From NCBI RefSeq assembly GCF_963675395.1, contig NZ_OY776223.1:3129356-3193355 (forward strand): a stretch of 64,000 bases of DNA, written 5' to 3'. The position numbers and the translations under genes were made by a program. Position 1 is the first letter of the stretch. Each line of letters opens with the position of its first letter. This document shows positions 47,388 to 56,517 of the stretch, in pieces. This DNA comes from an uncultured Vibrio sp. (lineage in GTDB: Bacteria > Pseudomonadota > Gammaproteobacteria > Enterobacterales > Vibrionaceae). Under the pieces are notes generated by a model that was not told the DNA's origin, did no database searches, and saw only the letters and a program-made list of their open reading frames with translations.

Positions 47388-47600
47388 CTAGATGAGAGCC
47401 ACGTTTGTTGCGTGCGGTCCTTTCTCACCTGGTTCAACTTCAAAACTTACTTTTTGCCCTTCCAACAGGGTCTTAAACCCATCAGACGAAATCGAACGGA
47501 AATGGACAAAAATATCCTTGCCATCACTATCTTTGGTGATAAATCCAAAGCCTTTATTCTCGTTAAACCATTTTACTGATCCAGTTTCTCTGTCAGACAT
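47388..47600 (-). CDS. CspA-family cold-shock protein
   Basis: A 70-residue single cold-shock domain. RNP1 is KGFGFITKD and RNP2 is DIFVHF. It binds single-stranded nucleic acid as an RNA chaperone. It has its own terminator. The upstream region 47601-47900 is long and AT-rich, as in cold-regulated leaders, but no cold box was confirmed. Confidence 0.95.
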   Translation of the reverse strand: MSDRETGSVKWFNENKGFGFITKDSDGKDIFVHFRSISSDGFKTLLEGQKVSFEVEPGEKGPHATNVALI

Positions 47601-48074
47601 ATCTACCTAGACTAATCCTATAGGTTAAGGCTCTGGTAACTAGAGCTATTTCATAGTCACTCAAGAGGGCTGTCGCAGAAGTTAAACGAAAAATTTCGAA
47701 AATAACTGTGAAAGGAAACTTGTTTTATAATGAAAAAATAACTCAAATTCGCGGAGCTACTTTAAGTATAAGCCTTAAATTGAAAATAGTTAGTTTAGTC
47801 TTCGGTCATATTTTAATTTGACTGTAAGGTTATGATTTTAAAAATATTAGTAAGTTTCTAACGCGTTAGCTAACAAAAAATGACTTTATGCCGATTGCGA
47901 GCAAATAGCCGAAGTTGCAACACGCTGGTATTTGCGATGCTTACAATGCTAATTTAACTAGTGCTGTTACTCACTTTTGTCTATTTTATGCTGACTTGTG
48001 TAGTATCATTGTTTCTTTCATAGCCAACGTGGACGTGGTGCGAAATTCAGTCAACCATCAAAATAGGATTATAT
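47601..48074. other. Divergent intergenic region
   Basis: About 470 AT-rich bases between the cold-shock gene (minus) and the small gene at 48075 (plus). No gene is visible. It includes the long cold-shock leader. Confidence 0.45.
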
Positions 48075-48239
48075 GTGAGCAAGTTACCTAAACCGACACA
48101 AAAGCAGAAACAACTTGGTCTTAATCCGAAAGGAAAAAGGATTGGGCGGATACCAGAAGAGTTGAAGAGAAAGGATGTCCACAAACGAATAGAAGATATT
48201 GAGGAACAAAAGAAGTGGGATAAGGAATGGGGATTGTGA
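48075..48239 (+). CDS. Very small basic protein
   Basis: A 54-residue Lys/Arg-rich protein that starts with GTG (MSKLPKPTQKQKQLGLNPKG) behind AGGA with a six-base gap, and ends KKWDKEWGL. The stop overlaps the next start (GTGA). It has no hydrophobic segment. The overlap and ribosome-binding site argue that it is real. Function unknown; a nucleic-acid-binding or antitoxin-like role is possible but unsupported. Confidence 0.6.
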   Translation: MSKLPKPTQKQKQLGLNPKGKRIGRIPEELKRKDVHKRIEDIEEQKKWDKEWGL

Positions 48240-48451
48240 GTTCAAGAAACCTCTCTGAACTTATCAATACGACACTCCTCATGCATTCTGAAAAACTGAG
48301 TAACTTGGAAAGAGACATGCTTGCAGGTTTACTCGACCAACTCTACTGTGAACAGGCTTTGACAGACAAACAAATTAAACTGTGTCAAAGGCTAATACGA
48401 AAAACTAATCAAGCCTGTGTATTTATTGATGACACTCCAAACGAACCGTGA
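48236..48451 (+). CDS. Small helical protein coupled to the preceding gene
   Basis: A 71-residue protein from a GTG at 48236 that overlaps the upstream TGA by four bases (AAGGA nine bases before). An ATG at 48227 is in frame but sits directly on the ribosome-binding site. The sequence (NLERDMLAGLLDQLYCEQAL, QIKLCQRLIRK) is helical. It forms a two-gene unit with 48075-48239. Family not recognised. Confidence 0.6.
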   Translation: MSSRNLSELINTTLLMHSEKLSNLERDMLAGLLDQLYCEQALTDKQIKLCQRLIRKTNQACVFIDDTPNEP

Positions 48452-48464
48452 TTGCTAGGCAATG

Positions 48465-48674
48465 TCAGTCTTCGATGTTATCAACCCAGCCTTGCTCAAG
48501 CGTCAATCGAGTCAGAACTTGATCCATTAAATCTTTGATTTCAATTTGATCAGTACCCTCTGGCGCATGATGCTCTGCTGAGCGCTTTGCGTTCGTTAGG
48601 TTTTTCATGAAGATAGCTTCGCTATCCATCACGGCGTGTCTCACGTTGAAGTAAGTGACCTGGTAGGTCGGCAT
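48465..48674 (-). CDS. Small hypothetical protein
   Basis: A 69-residue protein from the ATG at 48674 (MPTYQVTYFNVRHAVMDSEA), chosen because AAGGA lies eight bases upstream. The longer frame to 48734 has none. The beginning resembles short beta-strand proteins; the C terminus is acidic (GWVDNIED). It converges on the small pair before it. Function unknown. Confidence 0.65.
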   Translation of the reverse strand: MPTYQVTYFNVRHAVMDSEAIFMKNLTNAKRSAEHHAPEGTDQIEIKDLMDQVLTRLTLEQGWVDNIED

Positions 48675-49406
48675 AGTCTTGTTCCTTCTGTGGGGGCGTG
48701 AAGATGTGATGTTTTCAATATAGCACTTTTTCATGATCGAGCGTTCTAACTGACTTGGCCTTCTGGACTAAAACTTACTAGTCAAGCAACTGATTATCAA
48801 GAAATATGAACGCAAAGCGTATATCGTATAATGGCTATTACCTCAGCCTTTCAAGATGATGATGTGGAGTCGATTCCCGCTGTACGATCCAAATCCACAA
48901 ACCAACGCGCACTATGACTGATATTTTTCATCGCCCACCATTGTTTAAGCAACTTGACGCCGCTCTCTCCAAGATATGATGCCCACCCCAGACATGTCGT
49001 GGGAGCTGATGATGCTTAGAGATTATTTATTGAAGACACGGTCTTTCGATAGGTAAAGATTGAGCATACCTTGAGGGGCTGATAACCAAAATACATCTTG
49101 CAACACCCACACTTTTTCTAATACCTGATAGTCTAAATAGGGTAAATTGCCTAACAAATAAGAATAGCTGTCGCCCAGCCGACAGCTTTATTCAGAGTTG
49201 AACAAGCCCGAGCCTCTTCTTTATATGTAAATTGTGTCTGATGAGTTTAGCGTTTAGATAAGATGTAACTTTTCTCGAAGCGAACGGCGTCATGATGTGA
49301 GGCCTGATAGCCTCACACCTTAAGTTGAACAGTCTGTTAAACTCTATTCATAGGCGACCCTTCTGTCATGACTGTCTCCATTATCCTTATTCTTTCTGCC
49401 TTTCGG
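48675..49406. other. Region without intact genes beside the IS91-like unit
   Basis: No complete gene. On the minus strand at about 49024-49185 a short open stretch reads LGDSYSYLLGNLPYLDYQVL and VFWLSAPQGMLNLYLSKD before a stop, which looks like the tail of a real protein but I do not recognise it. A hairpin AGCTGTCG / CGACAGCT lies at about 49168-49190. The right part probably holds the origin end of the IS91-like element. Confidence 0.45.
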
Positions 49407-50459
49407 CTAACTCGGTCGGCTGACTCCAACACAAGCCATTTCATGATGGCAACAAGGGCAACTACGTACCACTTTCGACTGTGCTGTCCTAGATACAGGG
49501 CGGTAAAGTTCGCTCGCAGATAAAAACAGTAACTGGATTTCTAGGCAGAGTTGATGGGCGCTTCCGCGAAGAAAACCATAGTCTCTGACTCGCTGAAGAC
49601 CTTTTGGTAAAACATGTTGAAGTATCAACCATAGGAACTGTGTTATCGGAAGTGTTCGGGATCTTCGTTGTTTCGTTTTGCCATCTACATATTCGAAGGT
49701 GACTTTATTCTCTGTGACAGATTTGATGTCTTTGTCTGGCAAGACTCCACGGTAGAGATAGCGCGACAGATATTGCAGAGCAGGTAACCCATACCCAACA
49801 CGCCGACAGTCTACGACCCATTTTGAGGGAACATCTCGGGGTAAAACCGCAGGTATTGTCTGATTGATGGATTCTAGCATTCGGGCACGCCAGACCTTGG
49901 CGAGGGCGAACTCATTAAACAAGTAATTCTTTTTCCCTTTAAACCACTGATGCCTCTTTGCATCATATTGCCCTCCCGCAACAATAACGTGCAAGTGAGG
50001 ATGTAGCTCTCGCTTTCGGCTGTGTGTATGAAGGACAATAGTAAATCCCAGCTCACCTTGGGTTTGTCTGTGAGCAAAGTCTTTTAACGTTGATGAAGCC
50101 ACGCGGAACATGGTTTGATAAAGTGCTCGGGGAGCAGAGCGAGCTAAGCTTCTCAGTTCATAAGGTAATGTGAAGGTTACCATGTAGTAATGAACTGGAA
50201 ACAGCTTACTTTTCTGCCTTTCAAGCCAGTCTGATGTTGTACGATGCTGACATTGCGGGCAGTGACGATTTCCACACGAGAGAGTGAGACGGTCATCATG
50301 GTGGCAGTGGGAGCAATACCACTGCGAGAGTCCTTGTTTCTCTGTTTTACACCGTAACATGGCGGAGATGGCTCGCTTGATATCGCTGTTAAAGTGATGA
50401 CCATAGTCTTGTTCAAGCTCGTGACGATGTTGGAGCAACAGGTCGATAAAAGTGCTCAT
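49407..50459 (-). CDS. IS91-family transposase
   Basis: A 350-residue rolling-circle transposase. The N-terminal zinc-binding region has CSHCHHDDRLTLSCGNRHCP with CQHR. The HUH motif is ELHPHLHVIVAGG, and the tyrosines follow in LQYLSRYLYRGVLP. It has a C-terminal CPCCHHEM. The start overlaps the recombinase stop by four bases. The frame is intact. Confidence 0.93.
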   Translation of the reverse strand: MSTFIDLLLQHRHELEQDYGHHFNSDIKRAISAMLRCKTEKQGLSQWYCSHCHHDDRLTLSCGNRHCPQCQHRTTSDWLERQKSKLFPVHYYMVTFTLPYELRSLARSAPRALYQTMFRVASSTLKDFAHRQTQGELGFTIVLHTHSRKRELHPHLHVIVAGGQYDAKRHQWFKGKKNYLFNEFALAKVWRARMLESINQTIPAVLPRDVPSKWVVDCRRVGYGLPALQYLSRYLYRGVLPDKDIKSVTENKVTFEYVDGKTKQRRSRTLPITQFLWLILQHVLPKGLQRVRDYGFLRGSAHQLCLEIQLLFLSASELYRPVSRTAQSKVVRSCPCCHHEMACVGVSRPS

Positions 50460-51346
50460 ACGGTCAACTCCCAGTCGAGATGCAGGCGGTCAGCCAGTTG
50501 ATTGAGAGCTTGGTTAGCATCATGTAACTTGAGTTGTGTGAGTTGAGTATAACGAGCCGTTGTATTTAAACTCGCATGACCAAGAAGGATTTGCAGTGAA
50601 CGCAGGTCAAGCCCTTGCTCTAGGAGATGGGTTGCAAAGCAATGTCGGAGTGAGTGAGGGGTAATTCGCTTATGAATACCACATTCCTGTACAACCTGTT
50701 TAAGTGCTTTTTGTGCTCCTTGATCATTAAACGCGACATCACAACACTTACCTCTGCTTGGGAATAACAGTTTGGGATGTCGGTATGTACACCAGTATCG
50801 GCGTAAGGCGTGAAGCGTTCTGTCAGGGAGTGGTACCAGTCGGTCTTTACCGCCTTTTCCATAGCGAACATGGACTTGCATATTGTGACTGTCGATATCG
50901 GAGATGGTGAGATTGAGAGCCTCATTAATCCGCAGCCCCATCGTGTATAACGTTAAGAATAACACTCGGTAACGGGGTTCTCGGGTGGTGTTAATAATCT
51001 GAGCGACTTGCTCAGGAGAAATGATATTCGGGAGACGTTTTACTTTCGGAGGTTTGATGATTCCGATCCATTCCCACTGCTTGTGGAGCGTATGTTTGTA
51101 GAAGAATTGAAGCCCACAGCGGTCAAGTTTAATCGTGCTCCAGGAGACCTGACCAATCAGTTGGCTGAAATATCGTCGCAGGTCTTCAATGGTCAAGGTA
51201 TCAGGGCACCGATCAAAGTACTCGGTGATACGTCGCACAGCAAGAGAGTATGCAGAGATGGTTTTGGCTCGCTTACCTTGAAGCTTGAGTTGGGTAAGAT
51301 GTTGTTGATATAAGGCGTCAAAGCGTTCTTTTTCAGACGGGGTCAT
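50456..51346 (-). CDS. Tyrosine recombinase of the IS91-like unit
   Basis: A 296-residue site-specific recombinase from the ATG at 51346 (GGAGAG six bases upstream; a longer frame to 51490 has no such signal). Catalytic residues are in MGLRINEALNLTISD, HSLRHCFATHLL and LGHASLNTTARYTQL. It lacks the integron-specific insert. It overlaps the transposase gene by four bases, so they are co-translated. The recombinase may resolve or integrate element circles. Confidence 0.92.
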   Translation of the reverse strand: MTPSEKERFDALYQQHLTQLKLQGKRAKTISAYSLAVRRITEYFDRCPDTLTIEDLRRYFSQLIGQVSWSTIKLDRCGLQFFYKHTLHKQWEWIGIIKPPKVKRLPNIISPEQVAQIINTTREPRYRVLFLTLYTMGLRINEALNLTISDIDSHNMQVHVRYGKGGKDRLVPLPDRTLHALRRYWCTYRHPKLLFPSRGKCCDVAFNDQGAQKALKQVVQECGIHKRITPHSLRHCFATHLLEQGLDLRSLQILLGHASLNTTARYTQLTQLKLHDANQALNQLADRLHLDWELTV

Positions 51347-51463
51347 AGTGTTCTCTCCAGTAACACACCACCGACATGATGGTGTTACTAAAGAGTATGA
51401 TTGTTGGTGCTTATTCGTTTCTGCCGCGGAGCGGCTTCGTTCAACACGCTTTTGTCCATCTTC

Positions 51464-51488
51464 GAGCCAGCTAAATCTGTGCTGGCTC
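51464..51488 (+). terminator. Hairpin just upstream of the group II intron
   Basis: Eight-base-pair stem GAGCCAGC / GCTGGCTC with a nine-base loop, followed by ATTTATGCCC and then the intron 5' end. Group IIC introns insert a few bases after such terminator-like hairpins. Confidence 0.7.
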
Positions 51489-51498
51489 ATTTATGCCC

Positions 51499-52312
51499 GT
51501 GCGACGTGAAGTCGTATGAAGCGTTGTTCACCACGAAAAGCGTGAACCATCTGTATCACCAGATGACCCTATGGCTCTGAATAAAGTAGCGAGCCAGACA
51601 ATGTAACGAAGTCCAGTAGCAACTGGGCGGGAAGTCAATCGTGAGAGGAGCTTCCTCCTGGCAACCACAAGTCGGGTTAGTGCTAGGGAGTCAGTATGAT
51701 GAACGTATGTGAATCCATCTAAGGTGCGTTACATGAGAAGCAGCGGAAGTGGCTAATACGCTGTGGCCAAAAGGCAATGAGAGCGGGAAAGAAGTTGGGC
51801 AGTGCTCTTTCGTGGTCATTAAGCTCTCCGCACTAGAGTGGGCATCTAACCTGACATTACGCGACATACGGAACACGGTAAGCCTGTATCGCTCCTTATG
51901 GGATAGCTTTCTGCGAAGAGAGCCGATAGTTATGCAGGTAGAGGATACTGGAGAAAGCGAATGCTGCATTGTAATGATGTAGATACAGACTTATGTCTGG
52001 CACGAAAGTGAGCCCACTTCCAGTTGGTCTCCCGTTGCAAGAAAATTTGAAGAACTTTATTTAAGAAGAAAAGTAAATGATGACTTCTTTAAAAGCTAGT
52101 GCGTCTTCTTACTGCATTCAAGGGTAATCTTTTAACAGAGAAGCCACTGAACTGCATGTATTAAAGCTTCAAGTGTGTATTGCAAAATCTGTCACAATGG
52201 CAGGTGGGTAACGTAGTACGCCTTTGTGGAGATTTGAGCCCAGTGCAGTGAAAGTTGCACGCTGGGTTCTCAGGAGGGCGGCACTCGGTAACGGGTGTCG
52301 CCTATCCGCCCA
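51499..52312 (+). ncRNA. Group II intron without an encoded reverse transcriptase
   Basis: The 5' end GTGCGACGTG fits the group II consensus GUGYG. Conserved-looking structured sequence follows (hairpins GCGAC/GTCGT and CATCTG/CAGATG; AACACGGTAAGCCTGTAT; GAGAAAGCGAATGC near 51950). Domain V is exact at 52236-52269. A domain VI-like hairpin GGCGGCAC / GTGTCGCC follows with an unpaired A near 52304. The total is about 810 nt. No reverse transcriptase frame exists between domains, where introns of this type normally carry about 1.3 kb. The 3' end is approximate. Confidence 0.82.
52236..52269 (+). ncRNA. Group II intron domain V
   Basis: A 34-nt hairpin. Lower stem GAGCCCAG / CTGGGTTC includes the AGC catalytic triad, then a two-base CG bulge on the 3' side, upper stem TGCAGT / GTTGCA, and a GAAA tetraloop. 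This is the canonical domain V architecture. Confidence 0.92.
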
Positions 52313-52562
52313 AACCGCTTTAGTGAGCTTTGTCAGTATCGATACGCAGGGCTTCAGGTGAGCTAGATTTTCTAATCCCAAAGTAACGACAACCTTCAGT
52401 CCTTACCAGAATAGTGAGTGTACTCAGCAGACATAGGTCTGATATTCTCTTATAGAGCAGCGACCGTTATAACCATAACTGATAAAATTGGCAGCTCTTA
52501 GCATGAAAGCGTCTCAATTACCTGATATTTAGGTTCATTCTTATCTATAGGACTAGTAATCA

Positions 52563-53183
52563 ATGATTCACCAAAAGATTCTTCGATTTAAGATATCGTT
52601 ATCTGATAGCAACCCTGAAATTTGGAGGGAGATTGATGTTCCTGACCATTACAATTTTTGGGAGTTACACGTTGCCATTCAAGATGCGTTTGGATGGCTA
52701 GATTACCATCTGCATGAATTTACACCAAGGAAAAACGGACCAACAAAAGGTAAGCCAATAGGTATTCTGGAATCAGAGCATGATGATCGTGTAGTTGCTG
52801 GTTGGGAGTTTTCAGTAAAAAAATACTTCACATCATTAGGTAATACGATCGATTATATATACGACTTTGGTGATAACTGGCATCATGAGGTGGTGTTAGT
52901 TGGTATGTTCCTAGCACCACTGGATTCTGATTATCCTCAGTGCGTCGCTGGAAGGAGAGCTTGTCCGCCTGAAGATTGTGGCGGAATGAACGGTTATCAG
53001 GATTTGCTTGAAGTAATCTCAAATAAAAAGCACGAGGAATACAAAGGTACTGTTCAGTGGCTGAAAGGACATGCCAAAAGTTATTGGCCACATAAGCCTG
53101 AGTCTTTCGATTCCAAGCGCGTTAAATTTTCAGACCCGTACCATCGGTGGTGTGTGGCATTCAACCAGCCTTATGAGCCATAA
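52563..53183 (+). CDS. pRiA4b ORF-3-like protein
   Basis: A 206-residue protein matching the plasmid pRiA4b ORF-3 family. Signatures are IWREIDVPDHYNFWELHVAI, HLHEFTP, DYIYDFGDNWHHEVVL and GRRACPPEDCGGMNGYQDLL. The family is frequent on mobile DNA; its molecular function is unknown. It has no signal peptide. It stands alone between the intron/IS91 region and IS66. Confidence 0.9.
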   Translation: MIHQKILRFKISLSDSNPEIWREIDVPDHYNFWELHVAIQDAFGWLDYHLHEFTPRKNGPTKGKPIGILESEHDDRVVAGWEFSVKKYFTSLGNTIDYIYDFGDNWHHEVVLVGMFLAPLDSDYPQCVAGRRACPPEDCGGMNGYQDLLEVISNKKHEEYKGTVQWLKGHAKSYWPHKPESFDSKRVKFSDPYHRWCVAFNQPYEP

Positions 53184-53493
53184 AAATGAACAAGAGTTCG
53201 AAACTTGACTTACGCAACTCACATTAGTGCAGGATATTTAAGTTTGGTGGAAACGCACTATCGCTAGGGAACGTGAGTTGTACTTTCATTAATGCCTGTC
53301 ACCAGAAAAAGGTCTATAGCTACGTCAGAGAGACTCTGTAGGAAGTGCTCGGTTCGAAGCCTGTGACTGTTGGCATTCTCTAAGTAGAAAATGCCCCAAA
53401 CTTAGTTAGAACGTAAGCGCCTCATAAACCCCACATTCTAATCAATATCGGTATGACCTAAGATCAAATCTCCCAACCTCAAGGAGATCTGAA

Positions 53494-53814
53494 ATGGCAA
53501 AACGGCGTACCGACCAAGAATGGAAAAACCTGTTCGAGCAATACGAATCCAGTCAACTATCCCAACGCGTGTTCTGCGAGCGCCATGGTCTGAGTGTTTC
53601 GACCTTCTATGCAAAACGTCAACAGTTGCAGTGCTCTGAGCAATCTCAAACTGGTGGCTTCATCAAAGCCGAAGTCGTTGAAAAAACGACACGCTACCAG
53701 ATGACTCAAACGCCTGTTGCCAACATGACACTGTTCATTAATGACGTTGAACTCAGCATTCCCCAGGGAACACCTGCGGCCTACTTAGCCGAATTAATCG
53801 GAGCGCTGTCATGA
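53494..53814 (+). CDS. tnpA: IS66 accessory protein TnpA
   Basis: A 106-residue IS66 TnpA/InsA-type protein with a helix-turn-helix start (MAKRRTDQEWKNLFEQYESS; LSQRVFCERHGLSVSTFYAK). GGAG precedes the ATG. It overlaps tnpB by four bases. Confidence 0.9.
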   Translation: MAKRRTDQEWKNLFEQYESSQLSQRVFCERHGLSVSTFYAKRQQLQCSEQSQTGGFIKAEVVEKTTRYQMTQTPVANMTLFINDVELSIPQGTPAAYLAELIGALS

Positions 53815-54164
53815 AGAGAATGCTGAACGCTCCGAATGTTTACCTGTATCGGGAGTTCGTGGATTTTAGAAAGTCCATCAATGGCCTCGCGGCGATTATC
53901 GAGTCCGAAACCGATTTACCGTTAGGAAGCGGTGCTTTGTTCCTGTTCACCAATAAACAACGCGACAAAATCAAAGTGTTGTATTGGGACAAAACGGGCT
54001 TCGCTCTTTGGTACAAACGGTTGGAAAAAGCCAAATTCAAATGGCCAACTCAAGAGAAAAAACAGGTGTACACTCTGACTCAATTTGACTTAGACCGACT
54101 GTTATCTGGCTTCACAATAATCGGCCATAAGCCGATAAAAATAGACAATTTTACAATGAGTTGA
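53811..54164 (+). CDS. tnpB: IS66 accessory protein TnpB
   Basis: A 117-residue IS66 Orf2 protein (VYLYREFVDFRKSINGLAAI; LFLFTNKQRDKIKVLYWDKT; GFALWYKRLEKAKFKWP), a near-invariant family. The start overlaps the tnpA stop. Confidence 0.95.
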   Translation: MKRMLNAPNVYLYREFVDFRKSINGLAAIIESETDLPLGSGALFLFTNKQRDKIKVLYWDKTGFALWYKRLEKAKFKWPTQEKKQVYTLTQFDLDRLLSGFTIIGHKPIKIDNFTMS

Positions 54165-54223
54165 ACCCGATAAAAGTCAGTTCTACCAAGCCTTAGCATG
54201 GTGTTTTTAGTATAATAAATACC

Positions 54224-55777
54224 ATGAAAAAGACGCCCGATATTAACCCAGGAAGCCAAGACATCGCCGAGCTTCAAGCTATGGTGAAAGCCTTAATGTC
54301 TGAACAAAAAGGCTGGCAAGAAAAGGAAGCGCAATGGCAACAAGAGCGCCAATCCTTAATCGAGCAGTTTAAGCTCGCTCTTGACCGCCAGTTCGCCAAA
54401 CGTTCAGAAGCGTTGAAACCTTATAATGAAGCGCAGGGTGACCTCTTCAATGAGGAGGAATGTGAAGCGGCTAAAGTGGAAGATGACGTGGTTACCACAA
54501 CAATGACAGCCACAAAACAACGTGGTAAACGTCAACCGCTGCCTAAAGACTTGCCGCGTGAAACTCTCGTGCTCGACCTTGATGAGCACGATAAGCAATG
54601 CCCGTGCTGCCAGCATACTCTCCACAAAATCGGTGAAGACCGTAGCGAAAAGCTGGAGTTCACATCTGCGGTATTAAAAGTGTTAGAGGTTATCCGACCT
54701 AAGTATGCTTGCCGTCAGTGTGAACAAACCTCTGAGACAAGCCGTATTCACCAACAGCCTGCACCAGAGAGCATCATCCCGAAAAGCTTCGCCACCGAAA
54801 GCCTGCTTGCCAACATTGTTCTGGGGAAATATCAGTATGCACTTTCGCTGTATCGTCAGGAAACCTTGTTCACACAGTCGGGCATCGAGTTGTCGAGAAC
54901 CACGATGGCAAGATGGGTGATCCAGGTGAGCGAGAAGTTCAAACCACTGTATCAGGCACTGAAAACGCATTTACTTGAGCAAGTCATGGTTCAAGCCGAT
55001 GAAACACCGCTCAATGTGCTTAAGGAAGACAAGCAATGTTACATGTGGCTGCACTGCTCGGGCGCCGACTCCCCCGAAGCCACACTTCCTGGTATGAAAA
55101 ACATCGTCTTGTTCGACTATCAAAACAGTCGCGCGAGAGCCTGTCCTGTGGGCTTCTTGGGTGACTACTCTGGCTATCTGCAAAGTGATGGCTACGGTGC
55201 TTATGACGGATTAACGAAAGTCACCAATGTCGGTTGTTTCGCTCACGCACGTCGTAAGTTCATGGATGCGAAAAAGCTTCAGGGTAAAGGTAAATCGGGG
55301 AAAGCAGATGTAGCGTTAGCGAAAATCCAAAAGCTGTATGCACTTGAATCTCGATTAAAACTCGCTTCGGCTGAAGAGCGTTGGTCTGAGAGACAATCCA
55401 GTGCCAAACCCATGCTGGATGACCTCTATGACTGGTTAACCACGCAGAAAATCATCGAATCGAGTCCTCTTGGTAAAGCCATCAAGTACACCTTGGGTCA
55501 GTGGCCTAAGCTGATACGCTATGTTGAAGATTGGCATTTATCTATCGATAACAACCGAGCGGAACGCGCAATTAAGTCACTGGTTATTGGCAGAAAAAAT
55601 TGGCTCTTCGCCAACAACCCCAATGGTGCTGATGCCAGTGCGTTACTATACAGCATCATCAAGACAGCAAAAGCTAACGGGCTCATACTCTACGATTACA
55701 TGGTGAAATGTATGAAAGACTTGGCAAAGTCCGAGCCTGATATCAACTCACTGCTTCCCTGGAACTTCTCACACTGA
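54224..55777 (+). CDS. tnpC: IS66 transposase TnpC
   Basis: A 517-residue IS66 transposase. The N-terminal coiled coil (residues 10-60) is followed by a zinc-ribbon (CPCCQHTLHKIGED, CRQCEQTSE) and the DDE domain (MVQADETPLNVLKEDKQCYM; LQSDGYGAYDGLTK; NNRAERAIKSLVIGRKNWLF). The length is standard and the frame intact. Confidence 0.95.
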   Translation: MKKTPDINPGSQDIAELQAMVKALMSEQKGWQEKEAQWQQERQSLIEQFKLALDRQFAKRSEALKPYNEAQGDLFNEEECEAAKVEDDVVTTTMTATKQRGKRQPLPKDLPRETLVLDLDEHDKQCPCCQHTLHKIGEDRSEKLEFTSAVLKVLEVIRPKYACRQCEQTSETSRIHQQPAPESIIPKSFATESLLANIVLGKYQYALSLYRQETLFTQSGIELSRTTMARWVIQVSEKFKPLYQALKTHLLEQVMVQADETPLNVLKEDKQCYMWLHCSGADSPEATLPGMKNIVLFDYQNSRARACPVGFLGDYSGYLQSDGYGAYDGLTKVTNVGCFAHARRKFMDAKKLQGKGKSGKADVALAKIQKLYALESRLKLASAEERWSERQSSAKPMLDDLYDWLTTQKIIESSPLGKAIKYTLGQWPKLIRYVEDWHLSIDNNRAERAIKSLVIGRKNWLFANNPNGADASALLYSIIKTAKANGLILYDYMVKCMKDLAKSEPDINSLLPWNFSH

Positions 55778-55822
55778 AACTAAAACGCCCCGTGGGATCA
55801 TGGGGCGGATACGATTAATTAG

Positions 55823-56206
55823 AGAGTAAACAGGTTTGTATTCAGTTTGATAGCGAAGCATTGCCCACTCAGTTCGAACAATCTTATTAGCGAGAGCGAT
55901 ACAGGCTTTCTTTAACCCGATGCGACTTATTATTTTGGCTAGTCATGCATCTTTTGAAGTTCAAGGTGTTTCTGGCAGTCGATCAACGTAGGACATCGCC
56001 CCAAGGTAGAGTCGAGAGCGTAGCACTTTTACACCGCCACATTTATCAATACTTATCATAAAGGTTTTCCCGCCAGAGCTTAGCTTTTTAGGCGTCAGTC
56101 CAAAGAATGCAGAGGCTTGTCGTCCGTTTTTGAACCGCTTTCCGTCACCAATTCTACCAAATGAGTTACGATTCAAACTACTTATAAGCGCAACCACTAG
56201 TGACAA
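55823..56206 (-). pseudogene. IS110-family C-terminal remnant
   Basis: The frame 55961-56206 reads FGRIGDGKRFKNGRQASAFF then GLTPKKLSSGGK, the C-terminal Transposase_20-type domain, followed by a stop and decayed tail. The left end (AACAGGTTTGTATT) also occurs at the end of the remnant near 28890, so both belong to one IS family. The N-terminal domain is missing. IS66 ends 10 bases away. Confidence 0.8.
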
Positions 56207-56517
56207 ATTCCATCTACATGACGCTATTTCGTGATAGGTAGTTTTTCATCATTGATAATCAATTACTTGAAAAAGTACTAGAAAAGCGGATCGCAGGAAC
56301 ACTACCTCTACACCTTTACAAAAGCACTATCTAAGACTCATCATTTAGGATGGAAAGCCGATAATGGAAAGTGAATAAACCGACGATGATTTAGGTTTTA
56401 CCTTCGATACTACTTCGCGACGCTCTGGATAGAGCCGGATCAGTAGTTACCGTTGACTTTACTTAGGATAAGAGCGTAATTCTTTTCAAAAGAATCAAGT
56501 GAAAACAGGAGCTGTAC
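56207..56517. other. Intergenic region before the DUF1840 gene
   Basis: About 310 bases, no gene seen. Weak GCG-rich inverted stretches near 56410-56440 have no clear meaning. The last bases carry AGGAG for the next gene. Confidence 0.4.

Larger units (their letters stand above)
49300..51460 (-). mobile_element. IS91-like element with a tyrosine recombinase gene
   Basis: Two overlapping minus-strand genes, a tyrosine recombinase followed by an IS91-type Y2/HUH transposase, form the two-gene layout seen in several marine IS91 relatives. Such elements move by rolling circle and lack inverted repeats and target duplications, so both boundaries given are approximate. Confidence 0.75.
53413..55812 (+). 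mobile_element. IS66-family insertion sequence
   Basis: About 2,400 bp with related ends: GTAAGCGCCTCATAAACCCC at 53413 and, on the other strand, GTATCCGCCCCATGATCCCA at 55812. It carries the three standard genes in order. The adjacent eight bases (GTTAGAAC and GATTAATT) are not a target duplication, so one flank has been rearranged since insertion. Confidence 0.9.

Noticed and set aside
53335..53365. TpsiC-arm-like GGTTCGAAGCC resembling part of a tRNA
   Set aside because: No acceptor, D or anticodon stems and no CCA end could be fitted around it.
54404..54970. Minus-strand frames inside the IS66 transposase and similar antisense frames in core genes
   Set aside because: They lie wholly within well-supported genes on the other strand and lack translation signals.
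53405..55820. Eight-base target duplication around IS66
   Set aside because: The adjacent octamers GTTAGAAC and GATTAATT differ, so no duplication is present.
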